Shown here: positions 1 through 9,488 of the stretch, piece after piece
Position numbering within the stretch: position 1 is the stretch's first letter
How the letters are laid out: each line of letters begins with the position of its first letter
DNA from: Spirogloea muscicola
Lineage: Eukaryota > Streptophyta > Zygnematophyceae > Spirogloeales > Spirogloeaceae
Assembly: GCA_009602725.1 (NCBI GenBank)
Contig: WELB01000154.1
Span: 1 to 63,262 of the forward strand
Direction: 5' to 3'
Length of the DNA: 63,262 bases
The notes under the pieces: generated by a model
Seen by the model: only the letters and a program-made list of their open reading frames with translations
Databases searched by the model: none
What the model was told of the DNA's origin: nothing
Program-made: the position numbers and the translations under genes

Positions 1-60
1 GGCTTTGCCAGCCCCTCTTCTCAATGGGCGAGCACCTTCTTCTTGGGTGCCAATGGAAGA
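1..60. repeat. Dispersed hairpin repeat, partial copy at window edge
   Basis: The window begins inside a copy of a short dispersed repeat. It reads GCCAGCCCCT, then TTCTCAATGGGCGAGCAC, then a pyrimidine-rich tail. The same order of motifs recurs near 370, 570, 12.6, 44.4, 45.2 and 45.9 kb. No coding capacity is seen. Confidence 0.7.
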
Positions 61-182
61 GCCCCTTCTTTCAATATCCCCTAGTCAACGGCCACAAGTC
101 AAAGCGAGAAGCAGCTTGCAGGACGGCCACAGGACGGCTAAGTACACATCACGGATTCGAGGGCAAGGGCAGCGTTGCGGCC

Positions 183-203
183 GGTCACGTGGCGATCACG
201 TGG
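183..203. promoter_or_regulatory. Pair of G-box (CACGTG) sites
   Basis: Two perfect CACGTG palindromes lie at 186-191 and 197-202, both in the context TCACGTGG. Their spacing is 11 bp, about one helical turn. G-boxes bind bHLH and bZIP factors in plants, but no gene start is recognised next to these, so a role is only inferred. Confidence 0.4.
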
Positions 204-205
204 TA

Positions 206-330
206 GCTGCCCGTTCACGCCGGGCAGCGTGAACCCTTTCAGGTCCCCCCCTGAGGTTGATCGACGGCGGTGGCGGCGGTTACACCTAGGCTCTTTCCTT
301 AGCACCGGCTGCCCGTCGAAGGCGGGCAGC
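206..330. repeat. Two matching short hairpins
   Basis: GCTGCCCG (206-213) pairs with CGGGCAGC (221-228) around a 7-nt loop. The same 8-bp stem recurs at 308-315 and 323-330, again with a 7-nt loop of different sequence. Stem and spacing are conserved while the loop changes. Confidence 0.5.
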
Positions 331-360
331 TGAGCGGGGGCCTGTGGCGCGACAGAGAAA

Positions 361-760
361 AAGAAGAAAGTGCTCGCCCATTGAGAATAGGGGCTGGAAC
401 AACCAGCCCGAAAAAGAATGAACAGAGTACGAGAAGGGGGCCAGGGGAAGCGCTAAGTAACAGAAACAAAGCTGCTACGAGACACTCAGTAACCCCTGCT
501 AAGCAGCCGCAGATCAGAGATGCTGGGCTCCTGGAAGTGGGTCCCCTGGCCAGAGACAGAGAAAGGGGCTCGCCCATTGAGGATAGGGTTTGGGAAAAGC
601 CAACCCAAAAAAAAACGAACAAAGTACGAGAAGGGGCCAGGGGAAGCACAGAAAAACAAGCACAATAAGAAACTAAGCAGCTACGAAGCACTCAGTAACC
701 CCTGCTAAGCAGCCTCAGGTTAATGAAGCTTGGCTCCTGGAAGCGGGTCCCCTGCCAGAG
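361..760. repeat. Two tandem units of the dispersed hairpin repeat
   Basis: Two units of roughly 190 bp lie head to tail. Each has GCTCGCCCATTGAG, a G-rich hairpin arm and its C-rich partner (CTGG...CCAG), an A-run, GAACARAGTACGAGAAGGGG, and a 3' part containing CACTCAGTAACCCCTGCTAA and a segment ending CTGGAAGYGGGTCCCCTG. The unit recurs in reverse orientation near 12.4-12.6 kb. No ORF is conserved between the units, so this looks like a non-autonomous element. Confidence 0.75.
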
Positions 761-2408
761 GCAGCAGCGAGGGCTCTGCCGGCACGCAGCTGCGCCGCGC
801 GGGCCATAGACCTCTGCAGCGAGACGGCGCGACACCCACCATGCCCCAGCGGTCCCAATGTCTCAGCAGGGCGACACCTCGTCGCACTGGTGAGGCGCTT
901 GCCAGCGTTCCCTCGCTTCACCTGCCTTGTTGAACCTTATTAGTAAAGAGACACTCTTCCAGGGTCAGTAAGCTCCATATCGCTGTAGTCTCTTGCATAA
1001 AGTTGTGGTTTTGACGCCTATCGCCCTTGTTACCTTCTTCATTCTTTCTGGGCTGGTTTTTCACAGCCCCCGCCCCCTTTGGAAGAGCTCATTTCTTCCG
1101 TAGAGCGCAATGGCTATGATTGGCAGCCCAGAGAAAGATTGAAGCTCTTGTGAACAACGTCAGTCCCTCTTCGACAGCCGCAAAATAGTGCAGCTAGCAG
1201 AAATATGGAGGCGGTGGCTTCGGAGAAGATGCTCTCATAGGGAGGCGATGGAAGCAGGGCCGGCTCAATTTGATACGTCGTGTTCACCGTGGCCACGTGA
1301 TAATCGGCCTCCAGTCAGACGCCACACTTGCTGCTTCTGAGGAGGTCGTGGTTGCTCTGGAAAAGCTAGCCCAATCCAAATGGACATGGTCAAGGGGGAG
1401 CCCAACACCACACCATCTACTACTCCGCCACACACTTCTAGCCTTGATACCTCGGTAGTGTAGGCAGCACCTCCTTGCCCTGCTCAACATTCGTGTATCC
1501 AACCAGCCTCCACAATTACAGCAATCTCTAGCAGCAAAAGGTCATCTTTGCGCGCCCTGATTATGCATTCCAATATAGTCTGCCCCTTGTGGAGCAATAA
1601 CTATCTTGCAAGGAAGTGGAACTGAAGAGAAAGTGGTTCCTCATCAGGGGTCACGGGCCGAGGGAAGAAGGACTTCCCTAGTGCTGGTTAGCAGATGATA
1701 CCGCCTCCGCAAGTGCGGAGGTTGTAGGCTTCTGATTTGCTTGAAGGTAAAGGGGACCCTCTGAAAGCCTCGAATGCAAAGACTCTCGAATACAACCCTG
1801 GTCTTTGAAAGATCCATCACACTGCCGACCAGATGTGTGCTCGTGCCGTGGACATGGGTTGTCAGATCTGCATCGAAGTGTACTAGTACAGAGATATACA
1901 TTTTCTAGAACAGAAATGCAGTAGAGAAGTTGGCAAAATTCACATCTGAGCACGTGAATTCGCCCACACCCTAAGTCACTATACTACTTCCTGACAACAG
2001 ATGACCCATGACTCGCAGGCAGAGAGGTGCAGCATGATGTCTCCTGCGTGAAGAGCTGAGGTGTTGGATGACAATTGCTCCTGGCATTTGAGTACAAGTG
2101 AACGGTCCCTCTGCTGCATGTAGTAGTCGTAGAGAGAGCAAAGCATGCATTTTTTTGAAATGGTTGACTTTTGCATCTTCTGCAAGGGTTCGTTTTAATA
2201 TACTCAACACGCGGCTCATGAGTGGAATGGACTGCCGAATGCGCCAAATGTGATGCGCATGCCTCCATCAGGTCTTGTCTCCATCAGGTCTTACAGTTAG
2301 TCGCAGCCCCTCTAGTTTTAGCACGGAAAGTGGCGCCCACACTAACGTCGCGGCTCGTTGTGCTGCAGCCACTGCGTTGCACCCACTCATAATGGGATAC
2401 GTGGGATA
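761..2408. other. Gene-poor stretch, degenerate repeat near 1.03-1.14 kb
   Basis: No ORF here has recognisable protein similarity or a plausible exon chain. At about 1030-1140 a degenerate relative of the hairpin repeat is visible (CATTCTTTCTGGGCTGG followed by CACAGCCCC and a GGAAGAGCTC motif). Otherwise nothing is identified. Confidence 0.5.
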
Positions 2409-2462
2409 TGTTTTGCACTTTGGATGGACTGATCATGTTTTGCACTTTGGATGGACTGATCA
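2409..2462 (+). repeat. 27-bp perfect tandem duplication
   Basis: A 27-bp unit beginning TGTTTTGCACTTTGG and ending GACTGATCA is present twice in direct succession (2409-2435 and 2436-2462). It keeps a surrounding ORF (2275-2829) open because 27 is a multiple of three, but that ORF has no recognisable family. Confidence 0.85.
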
Positions 2463-2875
2463 ATTTTTGAAGAGGTCAGACGCACGCGGCAACTTTGAGT
2501 TTTGGATGACTGCCTCTGCCGTGCAAGAAGCGGACAATTTGATAAGCAGCCAGCGCTCGTCTCAGGTGGTCTTAATGGTGGGTTCAGCCGAGCGTACAAT
2601 GAAAGCCACTGGGCGCTCTGTTTATCACAAAAAGCAGGTCAACTCTCAGTACATCTGTCAGCAGAAAAAGCACACAGTGGCAATGGGCAGTCGTTATGGA
2701 GACATGAAAGCCGTGTACAAGGAGACTTGTGGAGTGAAATCATCCTCTCTAAGAACAAGGCATTGCGACTGCTCTGGATACGTGTGCCTCTGTCATGCTA
2801 CTGTCCTCATTCATGCCAAGCATAATTGAGCACAAACAATACTTTGAGGAGGTTGGCTTCCTCACAGGGCAGGTG

Positions 2876-4627
2876 CTAACCCTCAATGTACGGCGCAGCC
2901 TGGCCCACTTGCTGGCCGCCCGCCTCTGTGGACTGCTCCTCCGCTTCGACCTCCTCCTCTCGCTTGGATGCTTTAGCGCCTCCTGTGGACATGCGCACCT
3001 CGGGCGCGCCGACAAGGATGGCGACCTCCTCCTCCACCTCTTCTACCCTCATTGTCCGACTTAGCGGGCCGGGGGGTGGGACGACAGCAACCGTCCGGCA
3101 GCGGGCAGCTTGCTGGACGTACACGACGCGAAAGAGATTCACGATAGCCGCAACAAGAATGCAGCCACTTCCTGCTGCAAACAGCCTGCCCACTGTTGCC
3201 TGCCGCCATCACAAACGCCCCACAGCACAGATACCAGACCGAGTCAGCTTGCTGGTACGGCCTGATGTTGGTTAGATCCCATTATACCTTACACAACACT
3301 CGACCATGTGCAACAATGCTTCGCAGAAATGATGCCGCCAGCGAATCATAAACACGTCAACATGTACGGCAGCTATGTAGCTCTTCCTTTAGTGACAACT
3401 TGCCACAATGTAGGTCCATAAGCTGCCTGTCTGGCGTTGGGGCTGTGTGAGGCATGCTAGCTGCTGTCTATGGGGCGTGCTCATTGGGCAACACCACCTC
3501 TCAATGAGCGTGATTGCAGCTGCTGGTGGTTGCAACGACAGCAATTCTCACTCACCCTGGCTTGGAGCTCAGCACTGGGGGGCCACATCTGGAGGAGCAT
3601 GAGGCCAGCAGCGAGGTAGAGCGAGCTGGCAACGATGAGCGGCAGTGCGGCGACATTCTGGAGGGTCTGCGCCGAAAGGTCGCCGCGCTCGTACACCTGG
3701 CAGGCGTTGTCTATGGCACCAAGCAGGAAGAAGACGGGCGCTGCCACCAGCAGCGCGCGCGCATGGGCTTGGAGGCCCTCCACATCAGTGTCACCGCGGG
3801 CAGGGCTTGTGACCTGTGACAAGCATCGTGCAAAATGACGACCAGATATCGACAGCAATCAATAAAATGGCCACACTATTAGCTCATTGCTGATGATGCA
3901 TGGACAGTTTGCTGCCATGGCCTCCTTATAGCTTGTCTTTCACTGCAGCAGCGCTTGACAAGCAGCCAAAGAGAGAGAGACAGAGCAGGGTCGGCTGCTG
4001 ACATACATAGAGGAGCAAACCGAAAGCGGTGGCGTACAGCAGCGCCCCAGTGGTGTGCAGCAGCGGTGCGAGGGCCTCGACAAGCGCGAGCTGCGGATCG
4101 AGCGTCAGCAGCGGTAGCTGGAAGTCGAATCCTGCGCTCGCAATGTTGTACACATGAGCAGAGGGCCCCACAGTCTCCAGTTTTCAGACACGACCATGCC
4201 GCATGCAAGGATCAGAGGAAAGAGAAGCCAAGGGCAAAGGCACGCCTGGAGACCATGCTGCCAATGAGCCAGCACACGGCGGTGCTGGAGGACACTGCTT
4301 CAGCTGCTACTATCAGCCATCATCCGACGAGTAACTAAAGAGGTCATGGTCTGTCAAGCCAGTCCGAGCATGGGATCAGCTGGCCGACCAACCTGCGAGT
4401 TGCGCGTAGAGGTCATGCAGGTTAACGACGACGAGGAGGCCGACGCCGAGGAAGAGCATCCAGAGCGCGACGCGGTCGCCGTCAAACTGCGGCAGGCTGA
4501 CGATGCTGCCGGCGAGCAGGAACATGGCCGCCAGGACGTAGAGGTACGAGTTGGCGACCTCGCCGAGCTCGTCGAGCGGCGGCACGCCGTACTGCCGCGT
4601 GCCGCGCGCCGACATGAGCTTCACCAT
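2876..4627 (-). CDS. Conserved plant/algal multi-pass membrane protein, 4 exons
   Basis: Exons at 4627-4393, 4131-4007, 3813-3556 and 3199-2876 join in phase to give about 313 residues. The N-terminal part carries PPLDELGEVANSYLY and then hydrophobic segments separated by short loops (AMFLLAGSIVSL, WMLFLGVGLLVVV, TTGALLYATAFGLLLY, ALLVAAPVFFLLGAI, LPLIVASSLYLAAGLMLL, CILVAAIVNLF), so about six membrane helices. The C-terminus is hydrophilic and Glu-rich. Motifs such as HDLYAQLAG and DNACQVYER resemble, from memory, an uncharacterised family of plant transmembrane proteins. No catalytic residues are evident and no function is proposed. It is divergent from KIN-gamma, with 83 bp between the start codons. 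An upstream alternative start cannot be excluded. Confidence 0.8.
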
Positions 4628-4710
4628 CGGGGCGTGGCAACGAGACGAGTAAGGTCGACGGCGGCCTCTCGTGAAGCAGCGCGAGGAGCAGACAGGCCGA
4701 GAGCCTGGAA
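4628..4710. promoter_or_regulatory. Compact bidirectional promoter
   Basis: Only 83 bp separate the start codons of the minus-strand membrane protein gene (4627) and the plus-strand KIN-gamma gene (4711). Both leaders and promoters must fit here or overlap the coding regions, unless the true start codons lie further inside. Confidence 0.5.
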
Positions 4711-4791
4711 ATGGCGGGCCCTTTGGCCCTCTTCGGCTTGGCGATCACGCAGCCAGGGCGGCGGCCGCGCCGCCTGTGGCGCCTGCGGGCT

Positions 4792-4826
<35 letters not shown>

Positions 4827-6245
4827 TGACGACGGCGGCGCGGGCGTGCGGGAGCGCATTGAGGAGCTGTGGAGCCAGCACCGGGCCGGGGGCGGCCGCG
4901 GCTTGCCGCCGGCTGTGCACCAGCTCCTCAACTCAGCCTTCACCAAGATCCCCATATCCACCTTCCCCAGCATGCACCTCGGCAAGGGTGAAGCCCGACC
5001 TCGAGCCTTCTGCTGAGCCATTCCCGCGCTGCTTCCCGACTGTTGGTACCCCGCCGCACATCATGGCTCGCTCCCGGAGCTTCAGTTCCCTTTAGAAATG
5101 CATGCAAAGAGCGATAAAGTGGAGACTGCCTGCATCAGGCGCTCACTTGCTGGTTCTGATTATGTCGTCGTTAATTTTCTGCTTGAGTCCATGTAGTAGC
5201 TCTTGGACGGGTTTCACAGGCATGACTTGTGTACGCTTGTTCCTGCAGTCGTAGAGGTCCCGTCGGATGCGACAATCTCGGAGGCAGTGGTGCTTCTCTC
5301 CGAGAACAACGTCTTGTCTGCTCCTGTGAGAGACGTGGCGGCTTCCGCAAGAACCAGCTGGACGGAGCGGTACCTGGGTGAGCAGAATGAGTATCACAAT
5401 GAATCTATGCAGAGGACGAGTGCATGAGTTTCTGTGCTTACCGTAAGATTGAGCACACAAGCTCTCCTGACGGTTGGCACAAGTTGGGAGACGATTCAGA
5501 TACATACGGCGACTAGCCTGTCGCGCACACACCAGTGCTTCGTAATTGTCAAGCTCTCCCTCGCTTGTGGCCGAGAATATTGGACGGCTTTCATTGCAGG
5601 GATGCTGGTCTGAGCGGAAGTGTCCCCTTTGCAGGAATGGTTGACTTCCCTGCTATTGTGGTGTGGGTTCTAAAACAAGCTGAGCTGGCAGCAGCTGCTC
5701 TTGCTGCAGGTCGGTGATTCTACACAACATACTGTAGCCTCCTGATTTCATGATGTAAAATTGCATAGGCTAAAGCTTAAGCTTTGCAATGTAGATGGCA
5801 TCAAGGGGAAAGCAGGAAGGACATTGCCTTAAATGGCACTTCTTCTACATAGGAGCGTTCCAAGTAACTTGTTGAACGGTTTGGCCCCTGCTTAGGCTCA
5901 AACAAGATGCGCTCCTAACACCTTGGCAAAAATCTGCTGCCAATGAGTAGAGACATTATGGCGATGTCAATGAGTGCTCAGTAAGATCGTCTGTTTACTT
6001 TGCACAGGCAGCGCGGCTGCGGCTGGTGTTGGACCTGGAGCACTGGGAGCTTTGGGTGCTGTGACGCTGGGCATGACTGGCCCTATTGCTGTAGCAGGCC
6101 TCACCGTGGCTGCAGTAGGGGCAGCCGTTGTGGGGGCGTGGCAGCAGAACGTGGGGTTGGTCAAGGCCCTCAGCATGCGGCAGATGCATTGGGCAACGAC
6201 TTCTACAAGGTCATCCTTCGAGAAGAGCCCTTCAAGTCAACCAAG
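4711..6245 (+). CDS. SnRK1 (SNF1-related kinase) regulatory subunit gamma, KIN-gamma type; 3' truncated
   Basis: Exons 4711-4987, 5249-5377, 5635-5709 and 6008-6245 encode the N-terminal half of a KIN-gamma protein, an AMP-kinase gamma relative that regulates the energy-sensing SnRK1 kinase. Matches to the plant family include LLNSAFTKIPISTFPS, VEVPSDATISEAVVLLSENN (first CBS motif), RYLGMVDFPAIVVWVL, the Gly/Ala linker GALGAVTLGMTGPIAVAG and ALGNDFYKVILREEPFKST. Linker and last motif lie in different frames: a G-run at 6132-6136 appears one base short. A poly-Gly tract from GGC repeats (4798-4824) precedes the conserved region. The remaining CBS repeats are absent: the sequence runs into an N at 6432, and another gene follows. 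Truncation by assembly is more likely than a real short gene. Confidence 0.88.
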
Positions 6246-6431
6246 GTGCACACAGTGACGCCTTTGGTCAGCTGTTCTCTCAGCTTGTAACTAAGGTGTG
6301 CAGCTGCAGAGACGCCTGCAATTGTGCAACATTTACATGGTGTTTGATCATTAGTGCATATTGTGTTGAATAACAGATGCTTTTCTTTGGCGTACGTCCT
6401 CGTCATGCAATCTGAGGCAATGAAATTCTGT

Positions 6432-6432
6432 N
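6432..6432. other. Single-base assembly gap joining two gene fragments
   Basis: One N separates a KIN-gamma gene that lacks its 3' half from a sulfotransferase-like gene that lacks its start. Missing or misjoined sequence is the simplest explanation. Confidence 0.75.
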
Positions 6433-8915
6433 CGGGGCCGACCGGCCGTTGCCGCTGCCGTCGCCGGCCTCGCCCTCGCCGCCCACCGCCAACGGCCTCG
6501 CCATCGACGCCGCCGCCGCCTCGCCGTCGCCGCTGCCGCGCAACGTCTACGGCAGCCAGCGCCGGCACCTCGCTCGCCACCTCCAGCGCCTCCACTCCCA
6601 TGTACGTCGCACCAATTGTCCCGCGCCTCTCCTTCCTCTCATACCCACGTCTGCGCGGCCTCGGCCTGCTGCAGCCATTGATGGCCGGCCAGCGCAAGCG
6701 AGCAGGTGCGGCTGTGGCCGGCCGGCAACGGCGCGTCGCTGCTGCTCCAGCTGTCGCTGCTGTGCCTGCTGGCCATCCTCGGCCTGCGGGCGTGGCGCCT
6801 GATGGGCGCGTCGCCGGCTGACCCTGCGCACGCCTGGACGGACTCCAGGGTGAGTGCCCCTGCTGCGCTTCTCCTGCCCCACCCACATTGTCCTCCCTCC
6901 CTCTTCGCCATCTCCGCCGCAGTGCCGCTGCGCTAACGAACGTGGGCGGCGGGGTCTGTGCCAGGGGCAAGTGTTCAACAGTGGCGAGGCGCACCGGCTG
7001 GTGTGCCGGCCCAAGGCCGCGGCGCTGCTGGAGCAGCTGCAGGACCCCGCCCACCAGCTCGCCATCCAGTGGGTGCTCAGCTGGCGAGACCGCCTCACTG
7101 GCCACCTCGCCGACGCGATCCTCCGGCGCTTCCGCGAGGAGCACGACGGCGCCGCCGGCGTCGCGGCCGTGCCGTCGCCGCGCCCGGCAACGAACGCCCG
7201 CCGCTTGCTCGGCGACTCCGGCGCAGCGCCCGCCACCGCAGGCGGGGAGGCGATCGCCGACCTCCTTGGGGACGGGGATCCGGCCATGCCTCCTGGAGCA
7301 GCAGCGGAGGAGGGCGGCTCTGCAACGAGCATCGATGGAGCATTGCCAGCGGCGGCGGCAGCGGCCCTGCCGACGGTCGTGATCTTTGCGGGCGTGGAGG
7401 GCAGCGGCCACAAGTTCTTCGAGCAGGTGTTCCGCAACCTGCCTGTCAACTTCACCGTCGTCCAGTTCGAGCCCGAGCTCCACCTCACCGCGCTCGACTC
7501 CCAGGTCCTCCCCTCTTCATCCCTCCTTCCTCTTCATCTCTTGTGCTCTGCTTTGTCGCTGCCCCTTGCAGAGATGCGGCTGGCTAGCGGCAGCCACAGC
7601 CGTTCATGCTATGCACGGGCAAGATCGTGCCGCTAAGGAGGCAGCATTTGCTGACGGCCGTGGCCATGACGTCTCTGCAGTTTGTGTCGAAGGAGGCCAA
7701 GCGCAAGGCGGCGGCGGACAGCGGCTGCCCGAAGCTGCCGTATGCGCGGCCGCTCGTGGAGTATGTGCGCGAGATGTCGCTCCGCCTCGCCGCCGCTGGC
7801 AAGGGTAGAGCTGCCAGCCTCACTTTGCTCTGTCTCCTCGCTTCCTCTCTGCGTCTCATCGTTCGCCAACCATCCCAGGATTATTGTGACCTCACTCCTC
7901 TCTCCCTCCTCCAGGCCCGTACCTGCGAGCGCGTGACTCCTACCCGATGGGCCGCGTGCGCACGCCGCTGGCACGTCCCGACCTCGTCAGCTTCCTGGAG
8001 CTGGATGGTCTGCTCTTCAAGCTCAAGGTGGTCGTGATAATGCGCAACCTTGCCGCTGCCGTGCGTTCCGCGTTCCGTGCAGGGTATCACAGCGACGACC
8101 TCGGCCTCCAGGTCTTCTGTGCTATCCCTCTCTCCATGCTCTCTAACTCTCCATGGCCTCTCGGTCCTCGCACTTCTTCTTCTGCTAATCCTCTTGTGCT
8201 CCAATGCTCGTGACTCTCCGTCTACGCTTCCTCGTCCCTGCTGCTTTTGCCTTCCTACCTCCACTCTCTTCACCTTCCTCCGTGCCTCCTTCCACTCCCC
8301 CTTTCCCCCCTTCCCTTCCTCTCCTCTCACTTTCTCCCTATCTCTCCTCACTCTCTGTACAATGCAAGGCTTCTGGTATATTGGCATGTCTGAATCCGTC
8401 CTTACCAGCGCCACATCTGTGTCAGGTGCGGATTGTTGAAGATGAGATGGTGTACTTGGACGCCAGCGTGCGCATGCTGCCCTGTGGATCATATATCGTG
8501 CTCGACTTTGACAAGGTCCTTGAGAGGCCTGAGGTACGTCGCCGCTATGACTCTCCTCCTTTTGGGTGCTCAAGGATTGCAACCAGTTCTCCTCCCTCTC
8601 TCCTTGCTCTCGGTGCTCTCGCCTGCCCCGTTAACATCCCACTGATATGGCTGTGGCGGGCTGCCGCAGCTCCTCGCCGGCGGCCTGGCGGAGTTCCTGG
8701 AGCTGGACTTGAGCGTGGGCAATGTGGAGAGCGCGGTGCGCACGGCGCGGAGCACGCAGCCGCGGCACCACAACGACACCATGCCGCTGTTTGGCAGCCA
8801 GCGGCTGGACGACTTCTTCGCCTTCCGTCGCTCCATGTGGCCGCTGCTTGCGGCCGCTGAGGCCGCGCCCTACTTCTACCCTCTGCGCCCCAACGACTGG
8901 CCCCGCATCCTCTGA
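6433..8915 (+). CDS. Sulfotransferase-like P-loop type II membrane protein, 5' truncated, 7 exons
   Basis: Exons 6433-6601, 6706-6849, 6965-7504, 7681-7804, 7915-8111, 8426-8533 and 8670-8915 join in phase and end PNDWPRIL-stop. Exon 2 gives one hydrophobic anchor (SLLLQLSLLCLLAILGLRAW). The luminal part contains VVIFAGVEGSGHKFFEQVF, which looks like the 5'-phosphosulfate (PAPS) binding loop, and later VVVIMRNLAAAVRSAFRAGY, which resembles the 3'-phosphate-binding Arg...Ser segment of sulfotransferases. A Golgi carbohydrate or protein sulfotransferase would fit such architecture, but overall similarity is weak and another P-loop fold is possible. The start codon lies beyond the N at 6432. The gene is convergent with the pseudouridine synthase gene. 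Confidence 0.6.
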
Positions 8916-9488
8916 CGCCCCCATGTCAGGCCCTCAGAGCCCAGTTTCTCATGCCTCCAAACCTTCAGCCTTGACATACTTGCTGTTGGACTGACGCCAC
9001 GCTCCATCTCAAACCCCAGCTCCTCTAGGCAGCCTTCTTGCCCAGCACCACGAGCTCAGCTCGGTGCACACCACACCAGTGATGCACGCCCCGCCCCCTC
9101 AACCTCGGCTGGCTAGCTCCTGGCGGGGCCACTTGCATCAGCCAATTGCAAAGTGGCAGCGTGCAACCTGTGCAGGCCATGCATCTGTGGACAATGACGT
9201 AACCACCCTGCCCACAACTTGGCATACCATCCTCAAGGCACTCCGCCAGTCAAGGCTTGCAACCATGGCGATGTGAAAGTCGCATCCTTCTTTGTAGTCG
9301 AAGCAGCGTATCTGCTGGTGAATGGTCCATTAAGCCAATGGATACGACAGCCAACTGAGCCTAAGCTTAGCTTCTCCAACTCTTAGCCTTTGATGAAGGA
9401 TGTAGCAGCAACTGGAGGCCCTGCCATTGCACAGTACTGCTGCAAGCCACGGCCATGGCACGTTACAGTACAGGTGGCGGTCGAGCGC

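Noticed and set aside
2275-2829. 184-codon plus-strand ORF
   Set aside because: It contains the 27-bp duplication and shows no domain or splice context; retained only as a repeat feature.
4482-5021. Long minus-strand ORF with poly-Pro/Arg opposite KIN-gamma exon 1
   Set aside because: It is the shadow of the GGC-repeat (poly-Gly) exon and the membrane protein exon; no conserved motif.
6203-7488. Very long minus-strand ORFs opposite the sulfotransferase-like gene
   Set aside because: They run through the N at 6432 and are Arg/Ala/Gly-rich shadows of a GC-rich coding strand; the plus-strand exons have phase-consistent splicing.
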